A stretch of 14,024 nucleotides of DNA from Treponema sp. Its GTDB lineage: Bacteria; Spirochaetota; Spirochaetia; Treponematales; Treponemataceae. Position 1 is the first letter of the stretch, and each line of letters opens with the position of its first letter. The DNA is taken from assembly GCA_003455655.1 (NCBI GenBank), contig DMQP01000145.1:1-14024 (forward strand). The letters are read 5' to 3'. Below are positions 7,648 to 14,024 of the stretch, in pieces. The notes beneath the pieces were generated by a model. It saw nothing but the letters and a program-made list of their open reading frames with translations. It was not told the DNA's origin and made no database searches. The position numbers were made by a program, and so were the translations under genes.

Positions 7648-10600
7648 ATGAAACGATACTTTCTTTTAGTTCTTAGCCTTGTAAGCCTCCTCTTTACTGC
7701 TTGTGAAAATTCCCTTATTCTTTCCCATGACGACAGTGCATATCTTCACATAACAACGGACGCAGGGTATTCATCAGATTCTAGAACGCTATTTCCTACA
7801 GTTCCTTCGCTTTCAAGTTTTACAGACTTTACGCTCTCTGGTACTCTTTCTCCCGGGGGAAGCGCACAAACCCTTGCAACAGCATCTTCATTGAGTGCGC
7901 TTGAATCAAAGCAAATTAAAGTTAACACGGGTGTGTGGGACTTTACACTGACTGCTGTTTCTTCTGGTGTTACCTATACCGCAGACATTAGCGCTTTTAC
8001 TGTTGTTGCAGGTACTAATAATCTTTCCTTTACTCTTGAACCAGACAACAGTCTTTTAGGACAGTTTTCACTTACCCTTTCTTTCCCTGCAACAGATGTT
8101 ACTAAAGTTGAGGCATCTCTTGAAGACCGAACTTCGGGAAATGTTGTACTTGCTGCTGAAGAACTTACGGTTAGCAGTGGAAAAATTGTTTATGCAAAAA
8201 ATTCTCTTACTCCAGGAACCTATCGGATTGTAATTGATTTTTACGGTGGTGCTGACAGTTCTCTTTACTTAAACACTTACCGCGAATTAGTTCACATTGC
8301 TCCTGGACTTACCAGTAGTGCAAACAGAAGCATAACTTCACTCAATGATGTGTATACAATTAGCTATCACTTTAACGGCGGAGAAATTGCTTCTGGTACT
8401 GCGGCTGAAGCATACACAAGGCGTCTTTCTACTGATATAGATCTTCCTGTTGCAAAGTATGAAGGAAAGTACTTCTGCGGATGGTATACTAACTCTGCTT
8501 GTACTGGTAGTGCACTTTCTCAAATTACAGTGGGAATGACAGGAGACTATAATCTGTATGCAAAATGGCTTGAACCAGTTGTCTATGTTAACGGAACAAG
8601 CGGAGACAACACAAACGGTGGCTTTTCAGCAGATGATGCTGTTGAAACACTTAACGAAGCTTTTGTTCGCATAAAAGAAACGCAAGATAATGCACAAACA
8701 CTTTACGCTGACACAGACCTAAGAGACTGGACTGTAAAAATAAGTAATCGAGTAACCGGTTGTTCAGTCATGAATGATACTGATGTTCCTGTAAACTCTT
8801 TGACTATTGAAGGTACGACTGGTTCTTCTACAGACATGCTTGATGCTGACGGTGAAGCCTATGCAGTTTTAGATGTAGATAGCAGTGTAAGTCTTACTAT
8901 TAAAAAAGTGCAAATAAGAGGTGGAACAAATTTAGATGGTGGTGGACTAAGCATACATGGTTCAACAAATGTAACAATTGATAGCTGTCTTATTACACAA
9001 AATACTGCAACCCGTTATGGCGGTGGCATTTATAAAGAGGGTACTGGCTGGCTTGCACTTTCAGATACACAAATAAGCCAAAACAAAGCAGAAAAACCAC
9101 TTTCTTCTACCGATCCAGCTTGTGGTGGTGGTCTTTATATTATGTCGGCAAGTTCTGTCGTTTTAAGTGGTTTGACGGGTTATCCTGTTCATATTGAAAA
9201 TAATGAAGCAACAGATGACGGTGGCGGTATTGTTTCTCATGTAGGTCTTGTTTTCAGATATGGTTGTATTGAATTTAATACTGCAGGAGCCAATGCCGGT
9301 GGAATGCAACTTATTGGAGCCTCTGCTACACTGTATGAGAATGTTTCTGTTGAAGGCAACGAGGCAGGAGCTGATGGTGGCGGTCTGTATCTGTCTGGTT
9401 CATCTGCAACTCTTACCTTGAGTGGAGCGACTGTTGCCTCAAATAAAGCTACAGAAAATGGTGGCGGTGTTTTTGTTTCAAGTGGCAGTTTTTTGAGTTT
9501 GACCGAAGATGCTGTTATAGGAAATGATGCAGTAAGTGCTTCAGCAACAGCTGTAAATACAAACCATTCTAACTCTGCAAAAAAAGGCGGTGGTGTTTAC
9601 AACGAAGGCACTCTTCTTGGTGGTTCAGATGCTGCTCCTCTTGATGCCGGTGGTATTTTCTATAACTATGCTACAGAAGCTGGTGGTGGTATTTATTCTA
9701 CAGGCGCAGTTGCTTTTGTTGGTGGGCATGTTTCCTACAATGCAACAGGTTCAAGTGGTTCTGGTGGCGGTCTGAATGTAACCTTAGGTTCTGGTAATAT
9801 AAACTGTAAATCGACAACCTTTAAACAGAATTCTGCAGGTTTAGACGGTGGTGGTCTTTTTGTTCAAGGGCGAGAAGCTTTCCTTACGGGATGTTCTCTT
9901 ACCGATAATGCTGCTTCTCAGAACGGTGGAGGCCTTTATGCAAGCAATGCTGCTATTACGGTAGCTCGAGCAGACACGCGCATAGAAAAAAATACAGCTA
10001 CTTCTCAGGGTGGTGGTCTTTACATTGGAAATGAGGGAAGCCTTTCTATGACAGAGGGCCTTGTTTCAAATAACGAAGCTGCAAGTGGTGGTGGCTTGTG
10101 TATTAGTTCTGGAGCAATGACACCTCTTTCTACTATCTCAGGAACGACTTTCCAGGAAAATAAAGTAAGCTCTGCTGGTGGAGCCATTGCAGTAATGACA
10201 AATGCAAGTGGTTTACCTTGTGCGCTTTCGTATGATGATGTCAATATAATAAAAAATGAATCAAATTCTCAAGGTGGTGGTCTTTACATAGATCAAGCTT
10301 GTTCTGTTACTATGATTTCAGGTAACCTCTCTCAAAACACTGCAAAAGGTACACAATTTGCTGGTGGCGGTGTTTACAATATGAACGGAACCTTCGACTT
10401 TGAGGGAGGAACGATTGTATCTAACAAAGCAACAGCAGGTTCTGGTGGCGGTATTTGTAACTATACTTCTTCAGGCTACAGCGCAAATGGTCATAGTGCT
10501 TTAGTAACGGTTTCTGCAGGAACAATTAATTCAAATACAGCTGCAAAAGACGGTGGCGGTATATACAACGGAGCATCCAGTACCTTTACCATGACAGGCG

Positions 10601-11880
10601 GTCTTATTGGTTTAACCGATATGTCTGGTGCAAATACAGCAAGTTTACGCGGACAGGGTGTTTTCAATGACGGCTTTATGAACATGGAGGGTTCTGCTCA
10701 CATTACGGCAAACAACGATGTCTACCTTAGCGAATATGTAACAGACACTCTGCATCCTGCAAACAGACTTATAAATGTAACCGGAACTTTAACAGAAACG
10801 GTTGCTGCAACTATTACTCCTGCTGTTTATAGAGAAAGTCTTTTAAATGCTACTCCAGTTGTAACTGGCACATCTGCTATGTTGCAAGTGACAAAATTTG
10901 CGGTAACACCAGATGCTGGCGGAAACGCTTGGTATGTCTTCTGGGCGGGAACTCGTGGCTGTATAATGAAAGTTGGAATGACTGGAGAAATTCGCTACAT
11001 AAGTGAAAGTGGCGTTGACTCTACTGGCCGCGGACTTGTCGAAGCACTTCCTTATAAGACTTTGGAATATGCGGTTAATTCATTTACTAATAAAAACGCG
11101 GTAGACTCTGAAGGAAACCCCACAAACATTGTATATGTTCTTTCAGATTACACGCTTACTAGCAGCATGTATAACGAAACAACTACAACTGATGTAGCCT
11201 TCAATATGATAGGACGAAAGACAGATGCTAGTCCTGTTGTACTTACTTGTAACATAGGTATGTCTGGTTCTGCATTCAATGTAAAGGGTCAAAACATTAC
11301 CATGACAAACTTTGCCTTTGAACAGAATTCATCTGTTACAAATTCATACGCTGCTGTTTGTGTTGAAGGTGGAAACCTTACTATGAACGACTGTACTATG
11401 ACAGGCTTAAAAGCAAACGGTGTTGCTGCAATCCATGTTGGAAAGAGTGCAAGTGGTTCAAATGGTACAGTAACACTTTCTAATGTAACTATTCGCAATA
11501 ATGTTTCAGTCGCCGGTGTTGGTGGATGGCGTGGTGGCGCGATCAATGTTAAAGATGGTATTCTTGTTATAGCAGGAAAGACGATTGTTAAAGATAATAC
11601 AAATGATTTAGGACATCCTGCAAATGTTTGGATTGGATTCACTGATGGACCCGATATAACTGTATTTAATCCTCTTGTTATAAAAACTGATTTGACTGGC
11701 TCTCAATTTGGTATATCTTGTGGTATTAGTCCGCTTACTTCAAACAAAGCTATAACGCAAGATTATGTGGCAAGTGGAAACAGCACTAACATGGATGACA
11801 TACAAAGCATCTTTACTAGTGACGGCGGAAACGGCATTGCTTATAGTGATGGTGAAGTTTGTCTTACTGCAGGTTACTAA
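7648..11880 (+). CDS. Giant surface lipoprotein with InlB-type repeat and Gly-Gly-Gly right-handed beta-helix; ends at an in-frame TAA
   Basis: 1410 residues. Lipoprotein signal MKRYFLLVLSLVSLLFTAC with lipidation at Cys19. Residues 28-230: beta-rich N-terminal module with an SRTLFP motif. 236-308: InlB-type repeat (FHFNGG-like start, FCGWYT, LYAKW). 310-341: beta-helix entry motif (VYVNGTSGD). About 425-980: beta-helix rungs, 17 copies of GGG followed by Leu, Ile or Val plus three GG variants, most preceded by N-x-A such as NTAT-RYGGGIY. 1013-1110: cap module (NNDVYL, AATITPAVY, VTKFAVTP). 1113-1146: second entry motif, then a weaker beta-helix block to about 1405. The rungs resemble polymorphic outer membrane protein (Pmp) repeats, but no autotransporter barrel follows; anchoring is by lipid. 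The frame continues open after the stop at 11878-11880 up to 13407, so this is probably the N-terminal three quarters of a broken gene. A truncated but lipidated, possibly functional surface protein is still expected. Confidence 0.92.
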   Translation: MKRYFLLVLSLVSLLFTACENSLILSHDDSAYLHITTDAGYSSDSRTLFPTVPSLSSFTDFTLSGTLSPGGSAQTLATASSLSALESKQIKVNTGVWDFTLTAVSSGVTYTADISAFTVVAGTNNLSFTLEPDNSLLGQFSLTLSFPATDVTKVEASLEDRTSGNVVLAAEELTVSSGKIVYAKNSLTPGTYRIVIDFYGGADSSLYLNTYRELVHIAPGLTSSANRSITSLNDVYTISYHFNGGEIASGTAAEAYTRRLSTDIDLPVAKYEGKYFCGWYTNSACTGSALSQITVGMTGDYNLYAKWLEPVVYVNGTSGDNTNGGFSADDAVETLNEAFVRIKETQDNAQTLYADTDLRDWTVKISNRVTGCSVMNDTDVPVNSLTIEGTTGSSTDMLDADGEAYAVLDVDSSVSLTIKKVQIRGGTNLDGGGLSIHGSTNVTIDSCLITQNTATRYGGGIYKEGTGWLALSDTQISQNKAEKPLSSTDPACGGGLYIMSASSVVLSGLTGYPVHIENNEATDDGGGIVSHVGLVFRYGCIEFNTAGANAGGMQLIGASATLYENVSVEGNEAGADGGGLYLSGSSATLTLSGATVASNKATENGGGVFVSSGSFLSLTEDAVIGNDAVSASATAVNTNHSNSAKKGGGVYNEGTLLGGSDAAPLDAGGIFYNYATEAGGGIYSTGAVAFVGGHVSYNATGSSGSGGGLNVTLGSGNINCKSTTFKQNSAGLDGGGLFVQGREAFLTGCSLTDNAASQNGGGLYASNAAITVARADTRIEKNTATSQGGGLYIGNEGSLSMTEGLVSNNEAASGGGLCISSGAMTPLSTISGTTFQENKVSSAGGAIAVMTNASGLPCALSYDDVNIIKNESNSQGGGLYIDQACSVTMISGNLSQNTAKGTQFAGGGVYNMNGTFDFEGGTIVSNKATAGSGGGICNYTSSGYSANGHSALVTVSAGTINSNTAAKDGGGIYNGASSTFTMTGGLIGLTDMSGANTASLRGQGVFNDGFMNMEGSAHITANNDVYLSEYVTDTLHPANRLINVTGTLTETVAATITPAVYRESLLNATPVVTGTSAMLQVTKFAVTPDAGGNAWYVFWAGTRGCIMKVGMTGEIRYISESGVDSTGRGLVEALPYKTLEYAVNSFTNKNAVDSEGNPTNIVYVLSDYTLTSSMYNETTTTDVAFNMIGRKTDASPVVLTCNIGMSGSAFNVKGQNITMTNFAFEQNSSVTNSYAAVCVEGGNLTMNDCTMTGLKANGVAAIHVGKSASGSNGTVTLSNVTIRNNVSVAGVGGWRGGAINVKDGILVIAGKTIVKDNTNDLGHPANVWIGFTDGPDITVFNPLVIKTDLTGSQFGISCGISPLTSNKAITQDYVASGNSTNMDDIQSIFTSDGGNGIAYSDGEVCLTAGY
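8353..8571 (+). repeat. InlB/Listeria-Bacteroides-type repeat domain, copy 2
   Basis: Encodes about 73 residues with YTISYHFNGGE, KYFCGWYTNS and YNLYAKWLEP in the order expected for this repeat. It is followed directly by the first beta-helix entry motif. Confidence 0.8.
8920..10587 (+). repeat. Beta-helix rung array with 17 GGG and three GG variants
   Basis: GGG followed by Leu, Ile or Val recurs every 22-35 residues in most of the array, at residues 431, 458, 493, 525, 577, 605, 647, 679, 706, 734, 760, 788, 814, 876, 906, 933 and 969; GG variants are at 550, 668 and 844. Each rung usually has N-x-A or N-E-A a few residues before the glycines, giving the F/I-x-x-N plus GG(A/I/L) logic of Pmp-type repeats. 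At DNA level the glycine stretches are runs of GGT/GGC/GGA. Confidence 0.85.
10684..10977 (+). repeat. Beta-helix cap module, copy 1
   Basis: Encodes residues 1013-1110 with NNDVYL, then INVTGTL, AATITP, VTKFAVTP and a closing W/G-rich strand. The same order recurs at 12799-13047 (SNDAYI, ILVNASL, AATITP, YTKFIVTP), so this is a repeated domain that closes a beta-helix block. Confidence 0.75.
11878..11880 (+). other. In-frame TAA that splits the giant lipoprotein gene
   Basis: The codons read GGT TAC TAA TTT GAC CCT, and the flanking frame is open for 1410 codons before and 508 codons after. TAA followed by T is normally an efficient terminator, which makes natural read-through less likely than mutation or error. 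Confidence 0.85.
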
Positions 11881-11976
11881 TTTGACCCTGCTGACACTTA
11901 CGACTATGATGCATTAGTAGAGCGTACTACAGACGGTTGTGCAGGACTGGTACTTCAATTTAAGAACTCAAGTGGA

Positions 11977-13407
11977 GTGGTTACGCTTGCAGATTCACTA
12001 ACATACACGGTAAAGGCAGAAGACGGAACAACGATTATTTCTGGAACAGACACGAATAATTCGGCAGTAAGTCTTGACCTTCCTCCTTTGCAGAACATGG
12101 TAGTTTCTGTGTCTGGCGTTAAAGATGGCATAACCGCTCTCTTCTCTCAGACTGTTTCTGTAGCCGCAACAGATGTGTGGGTAAGCCCCAGCGGAAGTGA
12201 CACCATTTCTATTTCAGCAGGCCTCGGAACCTTAGCTTATCCGGTTGCATCAATAAATCATGCGCTTACATTTATAAACAACGCTAGCGTAGATGCAACA
12301 ATTCATGTAAGTGGACAAGTTTCAGGCAATGCACTTATAGATTCTGTTAATGCTGCAACACTTACCATTACGGGAACAAGTGCTTCTTCTGACAAACTGT
12401 ATGGTAACAACGCCGGTGCAACACTTACGGTAGATACAGGGGTTCCTGTTACGGTTAAAAACCTTACTATTACAGGTGGTCGTAAAGTTTCTTCTTTGAC
12501 AGGAAGTGCTGCACAAACAGATCCAGCCGGTTATGGTGGCGGTTTGTTTATTTTAGCGGGATCAGATGTAACATTAGCTTCTGGCTGTATAGTTACAGGC
12601 AATACGGCAAGCCTTGGTGGCGGCCTTTATAACAGCGGTACTTTGCTTATAGATGGTGCTACTATTAAAGATAATACTGCAAATAAGGGTGGCGGTATAT
12701 ATGCTGGTGGCACTGCTATTTTGTCTGGCGGAACCATAGAAGATAATACAGCAACCTATGGTAGCGGAATGTATGTTAGCGTAGATTCTGAAGTTGCCAT
12801 GACAAATACTGCTTGTCTTGAATCTAGTAACGATGCCTACATTGAAACAGATGGATCTATTTTAGTTAATGCTTCTCTTGATGCATCAACGGTAACGGCT
12901 GCAACAATTACTCCACAAAGCTATGCAGTAGGAACGACAGTCTTGTCTGGCTCTGCAGTTGGAACACAATACACTAAGTTTATTGTTACTCCTCAGCTTG
13001 TAAGTGGTTCTCCTGTTTCTTGGGCAATTGACGGTATGGGAAAGTTGGTAAAACCTGATGCAGGCGGACTTTCTGTGGTAGATGATGATGTAACACTTAC
13101 CATTTCTTCAACTACAGTAAGTGCAAGCGCAAGTACCAAACTTCGCTTTACCGTAATTCTAGATGAAGGTTCGGCTACAGAAACAGATTTGACAACAACA
13201 ATTCCTGCAGCAGATTGGACTATTAAAGTCTTTAGCGGTGCTTCAGAAATAACATCTATGTCTTACTTTACAACAACGCTTTCTTCTACAGAACGTTCAC
13301 TGACAGTTTCTTCTGGCATACCAGCGGGGACAATCTTTACTGTCTATGTAAGTGCAACATATAATGGTCGCTCTTATGGCGGATCATACACAATAACCGT
13401 TACCTAA
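11977..13407 (+). CDS. Orphaned C-terminal part of the beta-helix lipoprotein (downstream of the in-frame stop)
   Basis: 476 codons from the first possible start, GTG 11977; the real open frame extends back to 11881. No signal peptide or lipobox is present, and no spaced Shine-Dalgarno site precedes the GTG. Numbered from GTG: Ig-like linker 1-63; beta-helix entry motif 67-100 (VWVSPSGSD, YPVASINHAL); rungs with GYGGGLF 186, LGGGLYN 213, KGGGIYA 238 and the weaker YGSGMYV 261; cap module 275-357; Ig-like C-terminal domain about 365-475 ending YTITVT. There is no autotransporter barrel or sorting signal. It is in the same frame as 7648-11880 and shares its domain types, so it is best seen as that gene's severed end. 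If translated alone it would stay in the cytoplasm and probably be non-functional. Confidence 0.7.
   Translation: MVTLADSLTYTVKAEDGTTIISGTDTNNSAVSLDLPPLQNMVVSVSGVKDGITALFSQTVSVAATDVWVSPSGSDTISISAGLGTLAYPVASINHALTFINNASVDATIHVSGQVSGNALIDSVNAATLTITGTSASSDKLYGNNAGATLTVDTGVPVTVKNLTITGGRKVSSLTGSAAQTDPAGYGGGLFILAGSDVTLASGCIVTGNTASLGGGLYNSGTLLIDGATIKDNTANKGGGIYAGGTAILSGGTIEDNTATYGSGMYVSVDSEVAMTNTACLESSNDAYIETDGSILVNASLDASTVTAATITPQSYAVGTTVLSGSAVGTQYTKFIVTPQLVSGSPVSWAIDGMGKLVKPDAGGLSVVDDDVTLTISSTTVSASASTKLRFTVILDEGSATETDLTTTIPAADWTIKVFSGASEITSMSYFTTTLSSTERSLTVSSGIPAGTIFTVYVSATYNGRSYGGSYTITVT
12799..13047 (+). repeat. Beta-helix cap module, copy 2
   Basis: Encodes SNDAYIE, ILVNASL, AATITPQSY, VLSGSAVGTQYTKFIVTP and SWAIDGMGKL. 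This matches the order of the module at 10684-10977 and supports both halves belonging to one family of Treponema-type surface proteins. Confidence 0.75.
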
Positions 13408-13415
13408 AGGAAATC

Positions 13416-13420
13416 GGAGG
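13416..13420 (+). promoter_or_regulatory. Shine-Dalgarno site of the last lipoprotein gene
   Basis: GGAGG lies 5 bases before the ATG at 13426 in an 18-base gap after the preceding stop. The short gap, without promoter or terminator, argues for one operon. Confidence 0.8.
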
Positions 13421-13425
13421 AACAC

Positions 13426-14024
13426 ATGAAACAGCCTACAAAACAATTTTTTTATGCTGTTTGTTTGTTGTGTTTTTGCTTCTTTGTTTTTTCTTGCAAC
13501 AATTATTTACAGACCCCACAAGCAGAAGAGCCTGATCGCATTTATACCATAACGGGAAGTCTTACTTCTCAACTTGAAGGTGCTGTTCCCAGCGAAATAG
13601 TGGAAGAGATCAGTCAGGAAAGAACGGCAATGCCTGTTATGTCTCTTTCTTCATCTCTGTATTATTCAGTGAGTGCAACAAAAGGTTCAAACACTATAGA
13701 CGGAACGGTCGATGCTACAACATTAAAATATAGCATAGGACTGGGCGTTGGAACATGGACTGTAAGGGTTATCGCCTATAAAAATGCAGCAAAGACACAA
13801 GCTGTGCTTAAAGGGTCTACAACGCTCACTGTATCTTCCAGCGGTTCTTCAGGGACAACTGCCATTGCGCTTAACGGTATTACCGATGACACTTCTGCAA
13901 CGGGAGCTTTTATCCTTTCTGTTTCTTTTGCAACTACGGTTAAAAAAATATCGATTGCCCTGCATAAGAGCGATGGTACTCATACGACAAATAATTATGA
14001 TGTTACCAGTACTTCAAGCAATTT
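13426..14024 (+). CDS. Lipoprotein paralogous to the N-terminal module of the giant lipoprotein (3' end outside window)
   Basis: 199 codons are visible with no stop before the window edge. The signal MKQPTKQFFYAVCLLCFCFF is followed by the lipobox Val21-Phe-Ser-Cys24, with lipidation expected at Cys24. The mature part resembles residues about 45-160 of the giant lipoprotein. It has ERTAMP matching SRTLFP, GLGVGTWTVRVIAY matching the VNTGVWDFTLTAV stretch, and GAFILSVSFATTVKKISIAL matching GQFSLTLSFPATDVTKVEASL. It is therefore probably another modular surface lipoprotein of the same family, perhaps also carrying InlB-type or beta-helix repeats to the right of the window. A good Shine-Dalgarno site and an 18-base spacer place it in the same operon. 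Function unknown. Confidence 0.9.
   Translation, partial: MKQPTKQFFYAVCLLCFCFFVFSCNNYLQTPQAEEPDRIYTITGSLTSQLEGAVPSEIVEEISQERTAMPVMSLSSSLYYSVSATKGSNTIDGTVDATTLKYSIGLGVGTWTVRVIAYKNAAKTQAVLKGSTTLTVSSSGSSGTTAIALNGITDDTSATGAFILSVSFATTVKKISIALHKSDGTHTTNNYDVTSTSSN

Larger units (their letters stand above)
7648..13407 (+). pseudogene. Ancestral single beta-helix lipoprotein gene interrupted by one in-frame TAA
   Basis: From the ATG at 7648 to the TAA at 13405 there is one reading frame of 1920 codons broken only by the TAA at 11878-11880. The sequence after it reads on at once as plausible protein (FDPADTYDYDALVERTTDG and onward), in the same codon style, into an Ig-like linker, a third entry motif (VWVSPSGSD), beta-helix rungs and a second cap module. 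The downstream part has no signal peptide, no Shine-Dalgarno site and no promoter, which argues against it being a normal independent gene. A single substitution of CAA, GAA or AAA would create the stop. Alternatives are a base-call error, suppression, or a strain-level pseudogene. Confidence 0.7.

Noticed and set aside
8938..10570. Possible CRISPR or DNA tandem array because of recurring GGTGGTGG strings
   Set aside because: Spacing varies, the strings encode glycine in one open frame, and there is no conserved palindromic repeat; this is a protein repeat.
11289..11642. 117-codon open frame on the minus strand
   Set aside because: It lies wholly within the giant lipoprotein frame, is Pro/Thr-rich without recognisable motifs, and is explained as a reverse-strand shadow of the coding bias.
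11976..11979. Independent gene start at GTG 11977
   Set aside because: No spaced ribosome site, no signal peptide, and the same frame is open back to the TAA at 11878, so it is better read as a continuation of the upstream gene.
13047..13407. C-terminal autotransporter barrel, as in Pmp proteins
   Set aside because: The end is an Ig-like domain finishing YTITVT, without a run of amphipathic strands or a terminal aromatic residue.

Overview
The window is about 14 kb of moderately AT-rich DNA in which every convincing gene is on the + strand and almost no base is intergenic. The organism is most likely a spirochaete of the genus Treponema (inference). The reasons are a class III adenylate cyclase followed by a FecR-domain/Ig-repeat protein and an outer-membrane-type protein, short spirochaete-style lipoboxes (LSAC, FTAC, VFSC), and large lipoproteins that combine InlB-type (Listeria-Bacteroides) repeats with Gly-Gly-Gly beta-helix repeats. 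From memory and unchecked, the first three genes resemble the T. pallidum TP0485-TP0484-TP0483 neighbourhood. Species cannot be given.

Region A (1-6364) is a tightly overlapping three-gene unit. It holds a membrane adenylate cyclase with a periplasmic Cache-like sensor (5' end outside the window), a 932-residue membrane-anchored periplasmic protein with a FecR-like domain and seven Ig/Fn3-like repeats, and a secreted protein with an Ig-like domain, a coiled coil and a probable C-terminal beta-barrel. Overlaps of 38 and 11 bases suggest translational coupling. Together the products could span cytoplasm, inner membrane, periplasm and outer membrane, so a trans-envelope cAMP signalling module is an attractive but unproven reading.

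Region B (6365-14024) starts with a sigma70-like promoter in a 71-base gap and continues as a probable lipoprotein operon with very short spacers and good Shine-Dalgarno sites. The order is a 399-residue lipoprotein with MucBP/InlB-type repeats, then a giant beta-helix lipoprotein, then a further lipoprotein cut by the right edge. The giant gene is split by one in-frame TAA at 11878-11880. The same frame stays open to 13407 and encodes a third beta-helix block and an Ig-like tail with no secretion signal of its own. I read 7648-13407 as one ancestral 1919-sense-position gene broken by a nonsense codon, or by a sequence error.

The most interesting points are the cyclase/FecR/outer-membrane trio, the in-frame stop in the giant surface protein, and the A-tract-rich, lysine-rich start of the cyclase gene. 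No RNA genes, CRISPR arrays, transposases or convincing terminators were found.
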